This document shows positions 1-12,200 of a stretch of DNA of 64,000 nucleotides, piece after piece. A program made the translations under genes and the position numbers. The DNA lies in the NCBI RefSeq assembly GCF_023278565.1, contig NC_064677.1:62001-126000 (forward strand), written 5' to 3'. Each line of letters opens with the position of its first letter. Position 1 is the stretch's first letter. The DNA comes from Colletotrichum lupini (lineage: Eukaryota; Ascomycota; Sordariomycetes; Glomerellales; Glomerellaceae). Below the pieces are notes generated by a model that was given only the letters and a program-made list of their open reading frames with translations, had not been told where the DNA came from and searched no databases.

Positions 1-1038
1 TGCTGCCCCCAATGCCTGTGGCTCAGTGGAATGCAGGCTAACAATTCTTCACAGTCGATGATCTCCCCCATGTACGTGGTGTTACATATTATCGTGTCGT
101 TCCGCAACTACCAGGTTGTCAAGAGGCAGTCACTGCAATCACCTTTGGTGTCATGGGCTGTCATTGTTGCCCGCTTGGGTCTCTTGCTCTGGATTCCGGC
201 CGTGATTCTCTCTTCGGTAGCTCTATCACATTACCCCGGCTTCGTGACACAAAGCCCAATTACTGAGCTGAATTTCTCAGTATCCGTCATCGGAATGTAC
301 GTCGCAGCCTGAAAATGCATGCATACAAAATGCGCCTGGGACTAACACTCTTCGACTAGTATTTGCAGCATTGTCGTCATTCTTGTCCTGGAGATTGCAT
401 CGCACCCATTCGAGTTGCCCTGCTTCAGACGGCGGAACACGGTCACTTGTCTAGTCAGCGCCTTCGAAAAGGATCTCAAGGACGAGGAAGCCAAGCCTGC
501 AAGCCGGCCAAACAGTCGTCCTCCGACCCCTCCAGCCTACTATTATTTTCCCGCCAACCACCGACACACGATCCCGGCCCCAGCAAGAGCCAAACTCGTC
601 CGCAAAGCCAGCTACCCCCGGCGCCGAGAGCAAATCCCACCCGTCCCGCCTATCCCGTACCCGCACCCGGACTCCCTCGGCATCATGCTGCCCATCGCAG
701 AGCCTCTGCCTCCTCTTCCCGAGCTGGAACAGACTTCCGTCGCGCCGGCCATCAAGATCACCCCCGCCAACGCGCCCGAATGTCTCTGCCCCGGGAACGG
801 TAAGCTCGCCCCGCCGGCGAACAAGGACAAGCCGTGTCCCCCTCCCCCCGGAACGGCGTGGGCTAAGGATTGGGAGCAGCTAGCCGTTGATACCGGCGTG
901 CGACGAAACGGGTCATTGAGCGACTATGGGTCTACCGTCGGAACGGATACGCTTGATGGAAGGTTCGATACCCGTGGAGTTGCGTTGAAGCCGCCTCTGC
1001 CTTCGATCATCGTCACACATAGTCCAGAGCAAGTCTGA
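1..1038 (+). CDS. 3' part of a multi-pass membrane protein with a proline-rich tail (partial)
   Basis: The 5' end lies outside the window. An exon that probably begins at 55 (acceptor CACAG at 50-54, with a CTAAC branch-like site just upstream) runs to 296. A GTACGT donor at 297 and a TAG acceptor at 358-359 give an intron of 63 bp, and the phase joins at an Ile codon. The second exon is 360-1038. The product has at least two clear membrane segments, one around the AVIVARLGLLLWIPAVIL stretch and one spanning the splice junction (IICSIVVILVLEIA). A cytosolic-looking tail of about 200 residues follows, rich in Pro, Arg and Ser. I do not recognise the family and assign no function. An alternative reading starts at the in-frame ATG at 31 and treats 31-296 as a first exon. 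Confidence 0.55.
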
Positions 1039-1677
1039 CAGCCGAAATGTTGTGGAAAAGTTGGATAAACTTCCTTCCTTTGAATGCTGTACTATTTGGT
1101 TGTCTGGATAAGGCGAGGTTATGGATTACGGGTCATGGGTAACGGATTACGGATTATGGGTTATGAGCAGATGCAGCGTTTTTTTGTTATCTTTACGAGT
1201 CGTCTTGTTGGATTTCTTTTGTAATGAATCTCAATTCCATTTTCTCGAACACTGTCCTCGTACAATCTTTTGAGAGCCTGGTGATGATCTTCTTCCTGGG
1301 ATCGAAGTTATGCTCCTCACAAGTCTGACGCCCGAGCAAGCAGGCCAGTCATCCCGCGCGGGAGGTCATCGCAGGCTCCGTAGTGAATAATGTGACGATC
1401 TGCAAAACACGTCAGATGCCCAATATACTCGGAAAAGCAGACTCGCTAGAGTTGGACGAGGCCCTCCATGCTTCTGGTTCATGATCCTGTACCAAGCAGT
1501 CGTGGAGGCTGTTGGGTGGATAACGAAGAGTATATAAACGAGGTCACAGCATCAAGCACATTATAGCCGTTCTTATGCTTGGTACCATTCTTTGACTCCT
1601 CGATCTCTGCACTTCACAATCCAATCCATCATCAGAAAGGAGATCGAGCAGGTTCCTTCGCCTGCGAGTCTAAAACC
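1039..1677. other. Intergenic, no gene seen
   Basis: Nothing coding is supported here. At 1118-1166 there is a short imperfect tandem array of TTACGG/TTATGG-type units. The right half is probably the promoter of the decayed esterase that follows; a TATATAA box lies near 1531. Confidence 0.5.
1118..1166 (+). repeat. Imperfect tandem ATTACGG/ATTATGG repeat
   Basis: About five degenerate units of roughly 7-15 bp (GGATTACGG, GGATTATGG and variants) lie downstream of the first gene. No function is implied. Confidence 0.5.
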
Positions 1678-3108
1678 ATGAAGATCCAGAAGTTGCTTCT
1701 TCTACCTACTGTCTCCTCGGCCACATCGACGGGCTTTCCTACCTGCTTGCTCGGGCGCGGCGGATGGCAACTGGGTCACGGCAGACTCGATCTTTCTGCT
1801 TTTGCGGCATATTGAAACATCATCGCCGTAACTCTCAGCTACCGCACAAATGGTAGGATACGCTCAATCTACAATGATCATCATCTACACAGGCATGTAT
1901 CCTCTAGAGCTAACGCATGTGCTCTATAGTCTTTGGCTTCCCTACTTCACCTGAGATCCCACTGCTGGAACCAAAACCTGGGTTTACACGACCAGCGTCT
2001 CGCTCTCACTTGGTTACAAGAAATCATCGCCTCCTTTGACGGCGACCCGTCCAAGGTTACAATCTGGGGCCAGTCCGCAGGCTCCTTTTCGGTGGACCAC
2101 CACCTCAAAGCCTACGCCAACGACACGCTGGTCCCATTTCGAGCTGAAATCATATCCAGCGGCCAGATGAGTTTCGGAGATCTCGCCCATCCACCGCCCG
2201 GAACCGATGCCTAGACGGGGCTTTCGCGTTCAGTCGGGTGTGTCAACGCGACAGATGAACTAAGATGTATGAGGGTCGTTCCAGCGGAGAATCTAATCAG
2301 CGCCATGCGAAAGTATCGCATCATTTTCGGATCACAATTCAATAACGTGACGGCCCTCAGCAAGCCGAGTGATCTCTGGAGAAACGGGATCGTCGTCAGA
2401 GTTCCTCTTCTGACGGGCGCAGTGGGGCAAGAGGGGCGTGGGCTGGTCAATGACAAAGTCAACATGACGGCCTTGTTCAATGCATATCTTCCGCCGGCTC
2501 TGATATCGTCCGAAGACCTGTAGACGATTGTCTCCTTGTATCGCTCTGATACCCGAGTCAATAATGACTTTGATCTTGCTTCGGTCATTGACACTGATTT
2601 GCTCTGGTCTTGTGTACGTTTTCTCCTCAACCGAACCTCCCCAAAACTTGAAGTCGCTGACGAACAGGCGGGGCCTCAATCCACCCTTGCCTCAATAGCA
2701 GCCTCGAATAACATCTCTACCCGGCTCTATCACTTCATCAGCTCCATTCCAAATCTCTTCCCTAAAGAGTACGACTGGCTAGGCAAATTTCACGGCTTGG
2801 AGATTGTTCTTCTCTTCACCGATCCGGATACCACACCTTACACCCCTCAGACATATGCAGTGTATGAATACTTCAGGGGCGTCGTTGCGCGCTTTCTGAA
2901 GAATCCTTCCGCAGGCCCTGGGTGGCCGGCCGTGGGGTCGTCTTATGCTCCAATCGACGTCGCGGTTCTGGGGGATGTGGTTGATACCTCGAGCGTCAAG
3001 ACGGTGTCGAATTCTACGGCCATGAATGAGAGGTGCAAGCGTTTCGACATGATATGGCCCAAACTCGAGGTTTTATATCGCTATGCTCACTCTCATAGAC
3101 ATCGATGA
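1678..3108 (+). pseudogene. Decayed type-B carboxylesterase (alpha/beta hydrolase)
   Basis: The family is clear. There is an oxyanion-hole region (GGWQLG), the stretch NLGLHDQRLALTW, the nucleophile elbow GQSAG near 2068-2082, a Glu region (VGQEGRGLV) and a catalytic-His region (KFHGLEIV). The gene is broken. After a signal-like start at 1678 (MKIQKLLLLP) the usual first ~100 residues are missing. In-frame stops occur at 1813 (TGA), 2212 (TAG) and 2521 (TAG). The reading frame also shifts around 1955-1980, just after a probable intron (GTAGGA near 1852 to CTATAG at 1929). Another plausible intron is at about 2613-2667. All three catalytic positions survive despite the breaks, so decay is probably recent. 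Calling it functional would need several unannotated introns and stop removal, which I consider unlikely. Confidence 0.8.
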
Positions 3109-3206
3109 ACTTGGTTCGTGCAGATATATTCATACCGAATCTCATATTATTTGACAACTCCTAGCCAAAAGCCCCCCCCCCCCCCGAAGCACTCAAGCAA
3201 CTTAGC

Positions 3207-4170
3207 TCACGACACAACCCTCACCGTGCTCCCAGCTTCCCCCTTCTCAACCGCCTCCACTCTTGGCCCAATCTTCCTCCAAATCTCCTCGGCAACATCC
3301 TCAAGCGTACCCCCAGCATCGACCACAACCAAATCCTCCTCCTCTTGCCGAAACTCCCGATCGACCCTGCCCTCCTCGCCCAGCCCACCATCAGGCCCAA
3401 CGCACCCCAGGCTCAGGCCCCAAAACAGCTCGCGCACCCGCTTCTGGAACTCGGCCTTTTCGTACACTTCGCCGCCCCAGCCCCCGCGCTCCCGGGCGAC
3501 GGCCTCCTCGAGGTCGAGGAACAGGACGAGGTCCGGTCGGGGGAGGCCGATTTCCGGTTGACGCGCCCAGTGAAGGTTCAGGGTGGGGTTCTGTTTCGCG
3601 GCGGAGTAGACGATGCCCGAGTGGTAATACCTGTCGCAGATGACGGTGTATCCTGACGCCAGGAGATTTTGTATGTTTTTTCTAGACAGGTGTAAGCTTA
3701 CTCAGATATAATGATGTACGGGAAAGGGGGACGACTTACACTGCTTCCCATCTGTTTGCGCTAAAGAGAAGGTGGATGACGTGGTCTTCCATCTCGACTG
3801 AGCTCTTGAGATAGGCATCAATCATTTGACCAATAGGCGTTGTTCTATCTAGAATATGAGTTGAATTAGTGACAACAGTTGATGCGTCATCCATATACAA
3901 GTATGGAAAGACCAACGTTGACGTTACAAAAGCTGGATACATACCCGGAAACCTCATAACCTTGACCTTCTTCCCCTCTTCAATCAACCGCTGTTCAAGC
4001 AGCTTCACCTGCGTGGTCTTGCCACTCCGATCAAGACCTTCAAATGCGATGAAAGTCCCGCGGACGACACCCGCCGGCGGTGTGGTGACGGGGAGAGTAT
4101 CACCGGCCTGTCCGCCGGTTGCGGCCGACGTCGCTATGGCCGCCGTGGCAAGGTCATTGATCGATGCCAT
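3207..4170 (-). CDS. CDC8: Thymidylate kinase (dTMP kinase)
   Basis: This enzyme phosphorylates dTMP to dTDP with ATP in dTTP synthesis. Exons on the minus strand are 4170-3945, 3848-3740 and 3681-3207, with introns GTATGT..CTAG and GTAAGT..CTAG. Phases close to give 269 residues. The P-loop GLDRSGKT is at residues 45-52. The substrate/lid landmarks RFPDRTTPIGQ (created by the first splice) and DRYYHSG are present, as is the NRWE motif. The start at 4170 gives a length near the family norm plus a ~37-residue lead. The frame stays open to an ATG at 4443, which would add 91 Arg/His/Ser-rich residues that could be an organelle presequence or merely 5'UTR. The upstream gene (4877-6299) is on the same strand. 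Confidence 0.93.
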
Positions 4171-4876
4171 TGAGTCTCGATATTCCGCTTCACAGTGAAT
4201 CCCGGTGCTCCAATCGCAACTTCTATGGTCCAATGAGCGGATATGAGTGCGGGACACTGCGATGGTGTGAGATGCGAGTGTCGCCGAGTGGTGCGGTTCT
4301 GGGTGCGAAGGTGTAATGAAGTGGACACATGCGGGCCGAGTGGAGCCCCGGAATACGGGCGTTGGAGCGACCGGGTACCTAGGGTGAGGTGAGCGGCTGT
4401 CACGTGGGAGCACATCGCGGACCAACGACACCAGATTGCCCATCTTGAAGCACCCGGATGATGCGAGGGATGATGTGACGATGGATGGCAGTGTCTTTCG
4501 TAAATGGGCTACACGGTTGCATGGTCAAAGTTGTTGGCCAAGAGGCATGGTGGGCGTGGTGACAAAAAAAGCTCCAGATCGTTGCAGAAATAATAGCTTC
4601 AATAGTGCTCTATTGATAAGGACATCAATCGCTCAAATACAATCAAACAATAGAATACTCCGAACCCAGCTTTGTACAAAACAAGACACCCGAATCCGTT
4701 GTTCCTACACCAAGAGTGTCCCAGGGTCCCCCGTCGCTGAGTCCTTGCTCGTCCATCCGAAATCCCGAATAACCGTTGCAAACGCCGCATTCATCATGGA
4801 CCCGTAATTAAAAGATGGTCAATAGTTGGAAGCGAAGTATAGTCGAGTCAAATGACCAAAGTGAAGCACGCCATCA
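4171..4876. other. Intergenic between two minus-strand genes
   Basis: This holds the promoter and possible 5'UTR of the thymidylate kinase, and from about 4600 the 3'UTR of the next gene. The open frame 4171-4443 is in frame with the kinase and is discussed there. Nothing else is supported. Confidence 0.5.
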
Positions 4877-6299
4877 TCAGCATTCAGCAACCACCACCTC
4901 TGATTCATCTTTGGCGCTTCCACTTTCCCACAGCTCAAAGCTCTCACCGGTGCCCTCCATAGGCTCCAAGAGCGCAGCCTTGGCCGCTGTCTCTGTAGAT
5001 TTGCCCATGAGATCGTCTACACCTTTTTGTTCCAAGGGAACCTCGAGCGGGGCTGCTATGAGTTCCGGGACAGGCTCTTTGAGTTCGGGCACTGCGGCTT
5101 GAGGGGCCACCTCGCTCTCCTCCTCTTCCTCTTCGTCGGCGGGGACAATAATGATCGATGACTCGTCGCAGCCAAACGCATAAAACTCGCTGGCATCCAT
5201 CTCGCCCAGAGCTATCCTCTCCTTTTCAAAGATCATCTCGTCCTCGCTAGTACGACGAGCAGAGCGACGTGCAGATGTCTGGCTCACATCATCGACAGGC
5301 GGCACATTTTCCTTGTCACGACCCTCTGCGCGGTCCCTGCTGGCTTTGCGTTCACTCTCCTCATCAGAGCTTATGTCGAGGACACATGTGCCGTGCTGGA
5401 GCATGTTGGTCATTTCCTGCTCTGGCGTATCCTCATGGATATCAAAGAACCAAGATGCCTTCAAATCAGGCTCGTCAACAAGGTCCTTCACGGCATTCCG
5501 CGAGGATGTGGCAACAGTAGAACGGGCAGCATAGCTCGGGATAGTCCCCTTGAGAGCAGCATCGAGGCTGAATGGTGCCGAAGAGGATGAAGGGAGGTTG
5601 AAGGCAGGCGGATCTACGCGCGTGTAGGGGCCAGCGGTTCTACGACGGTTTGAAAGGATGCCGGATCTCTTGCCGCGAGTTGGCGAACGACCAGCGGGAG
5701 CTGAGAGTGGGGAGGACTTGGCGATAGCCGTATTGATCTTAGCTGAGGGCGATTTGGGCTGGAGTAAACTGCGAGGGCGAGGTAGGGTAGGCCTTGAGGA
5801 GTTCAACATAGGGCTGGCAGCGAGAGGCGCGGCCTTGGTTAGGACGAAAGACGAGGGCTTAAGGACATCCTTTGACGGGTAGAAGGTTTCGGAGCTCTTA
5901 GATCGCTTGGAGAAAGCAAACGGGTCGACATTTTCGCAATCGTCGGTTTCTACGCTCTCTGAAGCTTTGCGCTTACCGCCAGTAGCTGATGGAGCAGCTG
6001 TTGGAATTATTAGCTACCATTTGCGCAAGGATTTTGGACATGTTTGGGGCAGGTGCTCGAGTTGGTGGTTTAGGCGCATTCTAGCGGTATGGCGGGCTGA
6101 TGTCGTTGAGAGAGCCACATGCAGCGCCCGCCATGTTGCGAGCACACAATATGAGAACATATGAATTGCAGGGAGGGAAACGGGCGTGCTTGGTCGTGGG
6201 TTGATCAAACATACCATTCTGTCTATTCTTAATGCTCGTCAGATTCTGCAGTCGGGTGCCGTCGAGGGGCGCAAAAGGTTGACGTGAAATGGACGCCAT
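4877..6299 (-). CDS. Conserved-looking fungal protein with KEN box and CDK-type sites, function unknown
   Basis: Exons are 6299-6215 and 5997-4877. The donor GTATGT is at 6214 and the acceptor CAACAG lies just before 5997, behind a GCTAAT branch site. This gives 401 residues. The first exon encodes MASISRQPFAPLDGTRLQNL and eight further residues. The second contains a Ser/Lys-rich region with S-P-x-R/K sites (RSPTRGK, KSPSAK), an RxxL destruction-box-like site (RSLL), a motif WFFDIHEDTPEQE near residues 211-223 followed by DISSDEES, a KEN motif at 257-259 (DKENVPP), and a strongly acidic C-terminal third. No enzyme domain is visible. The combination of KEN, RxxL and CDK-like sites suggests a cell-cycle-regulated protein degraded through APC/C. 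That is inference. The neighbouring thymidylate kinase is itself S-phase related in other fungi. Confidence 0.75.
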
Positions 6300-9200
6300 C
6301 GTGTGTGGATCGAAGCGGTTGTGCGCGCAACAGGGCGAGTGGATGTGGTGTTGTGGTTCCGCTGTGCGGTGCGATGGGGTGCGGTGCGTCGGGAATGGGG
6401 GCAGCCCAGCCAGCGGCTTTCAGTTTGATGCCTAGGGCCCAGTTGCTCTATGATCGACAGTCGGCTCGATTCGTGGAGAATGGGGACTCGTGAGTGAGTT
6501 CCTGCGTTCCCTCGTCGGTAAATTCCCTGGGAAAGCAAGTCGGTGCCAGACAGACTCGACGGTGTTGAAGCTTTGGGGGCGGCGGTTAGGCGTGCAGTGG
6601 AATAGCGTAGCGAGTGTGTGTATTCGTTGTTTATTTGTTGTTCTCTCCCGCGCAGTGGAATCGAGAGAGTTGGTTGCAGGAAGAGAGTGATCGAAACGCA
6701 GTCGACGAGCTGGCGTGGGGTGGGAAGGGGGGATAGAGAGAGAAAAGAGTGCGAGCGAGGTGAGCGTCGGTAGGGAGCAGGGATTACTCTAGGCTGAGAA
6801 TGAGATGCGGTCTCTCTTGAGTGGGAGAGAGAGACGCGGAGAGGGCGCGCGCACGGAACCGGGGGTGGGATAGAGAAGGGCGTGTATCGGTAAGGCCTGG
6901 GTTTGGGTCCTGCCGGGGCCTGGTCTTGGTCGTGGTTTCGACAAGTGATAGCGCAACTACGGAGCAGCAGAGTAGTCTGGCGGTATCTGTTGGACGGATG
7001 CCGATGGAGACGGTAGCAAGCGGCGTTGGTCGCTGAATGCAAGGCCCTGGAGCCAAAAAAGTGGTTTGAGGATGAGCTACGCTACTGCGCGAGGAACAGA
7101 GATGGGCCACTCAGTGCCCAGAAAAGCAAGCGACGGTATGGTATGTCGAGGAAGACGGGTGTGCGAGGGGCCAACTAAGGACTTGTACAGATAGTATACG
7201 CAGTAAGGGCTAGGAATCAAAGTCTAGGCGTCTTGTCAGCAGTTGGAGAGAGATGCTTGGATGATGGGATTCGTAGGAGGGGAAAGAATAGGGCAGTCTA
7301 GGGATGGCGGGTACCTTGCTCTAAAAGAGACGCGGAGACAGCGCAAAGCAAACACGGTCTGGCGTCTGGGTGGAGCAAGAGTTAGTTCTCAGCCGATGGA
7401 GACGGAGATGGGACGTGGATTGTGGAAGATGGTGTGCGGCGTGCCAGGGCAAGGGGGCGAGGGATGCCGGGCAGGGTAAGGTAGGACAGTAAATTGATCT
7501 GCCATCTGCGGTGTGTATTGGATCATGGGATGCTTGTTCACTCACCTCGAGAAGTTGGAAGTCGAATATGTTGGGTCGAATGAAGGCTCAAGTCTCGAAA
7601 CGGCGATGCGCATTCAGCTGTGTGCTGGTGCGAGATTAGGTGGTTCCGGGAGTCGAACGATGAACCACTGGTGCCTCGACAGGTAATAATGGGAAGCGTT
7701 TGAACGGATAGAGAGAGAGATGAAAGACTGAGAGACTGGAAGCGCCAGAGACTCAGAGACAGAAAGCGACGTGGTAAAACGCGAGAGTTCCGTGACAAGA
7801 CCAATGGAGACGTCGTATTGCTGGCGTGTCGAGATGGGCCAATGCAGGTGAGAGACACCAAATCATCCAAAGATCAATTAGGGAAAGTCAGATGCAGCTT
7901 TCCTTCCCTTTTCCCTGCGAGTACTGCGGTACCTCACCTCACCTAAGGTAGGTAGGTAGTCTGACCTGGGCGGGCACGACGGGCAGGCGGGCAGGCGGAC
8001 AGCTGTGATGGGAGAGTGGAGCAGGCACGTATGTATGTATGTACTTACCTCATTGGCGTGCTGGCGTGCTGCTGAGGAAGGAAACACCACACGTAAAATC
8101 CCGTCAGGAAAGAGAGACTCGTCGGAAAAGTGGATCTACGAGAAAGCGACGTTCATGCGACGGGCTGTGTAAGTCATATGATTGGTCGGCGCGAACAGGA
8201 AAGGCAGCAGTGGCCAGGCGCACCTCGACCAGGATGCAACTTCCCTCTCCAGTCTCCACTCTCCGTACCGCGATACACGGCCAATTAAACGCGTCTGCGA
8301 TAAGCGGGGCAACGACTTGCGACCAGCCAGTCATGTCTTGCCTGTTCTCAACATGGGCGACTGTGCCCTTCCGTCTCTCCCTCTTTACATCCGTACAAGT
8401 TTTGGCTTCACCAACTGGCAAGCGAATATCCCTAGAGCGCGACCTGATTCCAAGGGAGAGTCCGAGACATGCGAATTTGCCCTACGCGCTCATAAAACCC
8501 ACATAGTCCGTCAGGTTGCCAACTATGCATCCGTATCTGTTCCGTACACTACAGTGATCCTCATCCATACGGCCCACAGACCGGGACCCCTCGCACCCGT
8601 CGGCAGTGCGTGTGAGCATTGGCATTTACCTTCCGAAATGACAGCTGCCCTTGCAATTGCGTCCTCTCACCCATTCTCAACTTGGGAGTCTGTCACTGCA
8701 GCCCATTCAGCAGATCATCTTGGCTACGGATATCTTTACCTTACCTTGCTCTAGTGGGTACCTGATCTGACTGCCATCACTTTCATCTCAACTCACCCCG
8801 CGAAGCGTGAGCGAGCACTGTTGAACCTCTGGCCATAGCTCCCACAGCTCATCCATACCTACTATGACTTACATTCATTCATTCTTCTTCATTCTTCCTC
8901 CCTTGGATGAATAGGAACACTACTTACTTTTGTCCCGCAAACCATCTCCAAATAATGTCAAAGCACAGGTTCGCCACATTGCTTATTTCTCCTCTCTTTC
9001 TCACTCACTCCACCACTCACTTCACCTCGCAATCAAATAGCTCCCCTCATTCCAATATGCCTCGCCGCAACCAATCGAGCTTCCAGCCGATGTTGGCTTA
9101 GAGCCTTAGCCGCCCTCACTCACACGTTATGGCCCTTCCGACGCAGGGGGTAATCCCACCTACCTCAAACCTCTGCTCTGCCACTCTCCCCAACCTCGTA

Positions 9201-12200
9201 TTGGGACCTTCGTTCGTCAGTTTGCTGAGCACACATTCTCTGGGTGACCTCATGTCTCGTCCATGGACTTACTTGACCCCACCTCTCATGCTGGACTTGA
9301 CAGCTGCTCGCAGAACCGCGAGAACGGCACGCCAGGTCTCCCATCATGGCCACCCAACATCACGGGTGGCCAGACGGTCTTTGGCCTCTCGCCTCCCGTG
9401 TTCCGGGTCTCTTGCGTTGCGGGCCTCCGCGCTTCTCAGGCGTTCTGATAGCGCAAGTGTTGCCTTATGATGCACCTCAACTCTCCTCATGCCAACACAA
9501 CCCATTGGCCTTTGATCATCGAGGTGACGCCAGCCTTTAACCATCTTCGCCGCTAATGGGGAAGATATCTCTTCGTCCTCCATTCTCTGGGCTTTGGGCT
9601 GGGCCACGGCCATCGTCCTAGCACTTCGATTCGTCGGCTTAGAGCGTAGCTCTTGTGTTGTTGGCCATGATTCCGGGCCTCCCTCGCACTCATCCACCAA
9701 CTCGGCATGAGGATTGCATGAAGATTAAGCCTCAGAGTCTCAACATCGCCACGTCAAACACAACACAACGTGCCGTCACAGTCGACTGACGTGAGGCACA
9801 TCTGCTTCTTCTTCGCAATGTCTGCTGAAGCCTATTTCTCGGATTCATAAGCAGGGCTCGACTATCTAGTTGGTCCAGCAGGCTCCCCCATATGCCTCGC
9901 ATAATCTGATGCGAAACATCCACCGGCGCCTGCTGAACTTCTGTGAACGAGTACTCTGACAGCATGATCATCCTCCAGGTCTCATGCAGACAGCCAGCGC
10001 TATTATTGGACGTAACTGGCAAACGTCTTTGCCCTCGCTAAGGTGGTTCATGCATGCACAAGAAGTCGACAACCTGATTGAGCCACGTCTACAACCCTAA
10101 TCCAAAATCACCAACCTCACTGCCGCGCTTCCCCAGACTAACAGATATGACGCCTGTGACATGCAAGGCCCTGACATCGATGCGTCGGACGTCCAAGAGA
10201 ATGCATGTTGCCCTTGCTTCGAGCTCTCTACTCGGCTACTGAAGCTATTCTTCGCTTCTTCCCCGTCAGCTGATCGAGGGGAGAGGCTGGTCATTAAAAC
10301 GTAAGTTTGCACCGTTCATTCGCTCCTTGATTCATTCTTGCCATTTTTTTGTTTTGGCTTCCTGCAGGTCGTAATTCCTTCTACAACAACCGATGAACGG
10401 TCCACCAAAAGCAATCATCTTATTTAGATGGCGCTGGTGCCGTTGACGCTATAGCGCGCCGAGTAAAGGCGGAGTCGTAATTCGCCTATCCTTTACAAAC
10501 TTTTGAGACATCTATTGTTCTTCCAACTCATCGAAGATCATCTGGATCAAGAAGTCACACAAATGAGACAGCTTTCGTCTCATCGTGTCCATTGTGGCGA
10601 GACATGTTCACCGGCATTTCATCCAGCGGCTGGGAGATGCATCAAGTGGCATAGCGAGACATGGCAACAACCACCCAAACACAATTGCGGTGGTTGGATA
10701 TTAGCAATAGAGTTTCACTGTCAGCTTCTCTTCTGTATCATTTCGAGTTTCCATTCCTTTTGCCTTTTGCTCTGCATCTTCATCGATGCCCGCTGCGCTA
10801 CAGTCAATGAATAGTCCCGGCGGGCAATCGGCGCCACGGTGGATCCCTTCGCTTCCGATGTTAGCGGGCGACGTGCAGGGACAACGGCGTTTCAGACGAC
10901 ATCTCGGCCGATAGGGGGCACGAGGGGAAACAAAAAGAAAATGAGGAGGCTGGGAGAATTTTCAGACCAGGGGCGAGGAATTCCCAGCCTCTTTATTTTC
11001 TCGAAAAAGGTCTGGAGATTTGCTTGAGTGTTTGGATATCTTCTACCCCTCTCTAAGCCCCCCTGCTGCGGACGTGTAATGCGGGTTTGTTCGCCCCCTT
11101 GCATGACACCATTGGGCTTACACCGGTACACCGTGACGCCGTACAACGCCGCCGGCTATGAGAAACCTGGAAAAGATGGAAACATATGTTTAGTCAATCC
11201 TATGATGAGTGACACAGGTCTGCATAATGTTGGACACGTGGCTAGCTTGTGGCAATTTGTGAGACGGAGCGCTCGTGGCTGGAACCTGGCAGCAGTGCAC
11301 TGTTGAGTCCAGGGCTGCGAGTCTCGGTTGATTTCACTTGACTAGATGATATGAGTGAAATTCGGCTCTCAGAATTGATGAGGTAAAGACACCTTGAAAC
11401 AAGGTGGCTGGTCGAACCTTTCCAGCTTCCAGTTAGTGTGGGTTTGTTGCGAAGCTTTCGCCAAATCCATCGCTGTCTCGGTGATCAATAATCAGACTCT
11501 GTGATACCGTATAACCCAAGTGTATCACCGCTTGTAACAGTCCCAATACCGAGTCAAGTGAATGTAGCCATCAGCACCTGCCCACAGAGATACCTCAAAC
11601 AGTAGAGTCAAGTAATCAGGCAAAGCGGCCTCAGCGGAGCATCAGTGAACCTCAATATACGCGCTAAACATTGATAATATTGCCATAGATGAGAATGAAG
11701 ACACAGTAGAAATCTTTAAAGGACATGCTCCATGACTTCACGAGGCGTCGATCTTGGTAGATGTCTTCGAGATTTCCAACGTCGGTAGTCAGGCCTTCAT
11801 TGGTGGCTGGTTCAAGCGCTGATGCCGGCATTTTTTGATATCGAGGGATGGTTGCTTGCATGTTAAGACTATTCATCTTGACATCACCCCGAGTGGACAT
11901 CTACTTCGAGCACATGATTGCATTTGCCTCACCAAGTATCTTCTAAACCTCCACCCGCCACGGTTTCATCCACATTACGCAGGCTATATGGCTGAAGTGA
12001 ATATCCAGAGCGCGCACAGGACTTTGAAACTTGAAAATTGTATGTAGTTGGTTCTCTCAACTTCAGCTAACTCGGTCGAGCTTGCCATACAGCCCTCAGC
12101 CAATACTCCATGGAACGGAAATGAGTAATATCGTTGAATCCGTACATACCTACTCATACTATTCATCATGGCAAAATGCCTTGGTCTAAGATTAAGTGAG

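Noticed and set aside
6239..7042. 267-residue minus-strand frame rich in Ser, Arg, Pro and Thr
   Set aside because: Composition follows the CT-rich leader of the 4877-6299 gene; no domain, no splice logic, and it overlaps that gene's first exon in another frame.
7636..7666. T-arm-like GTTCGACTC on the minus strand
   Set aside because: It sits in a simple GGTTC/GAACC hairpin; the T-stem and acceptor stem do not pair.
8182..8754. 190-residue plus-strand frame
   Set aside because: No homology pattern, mixed low-complexity content, and no promoter or splice support.
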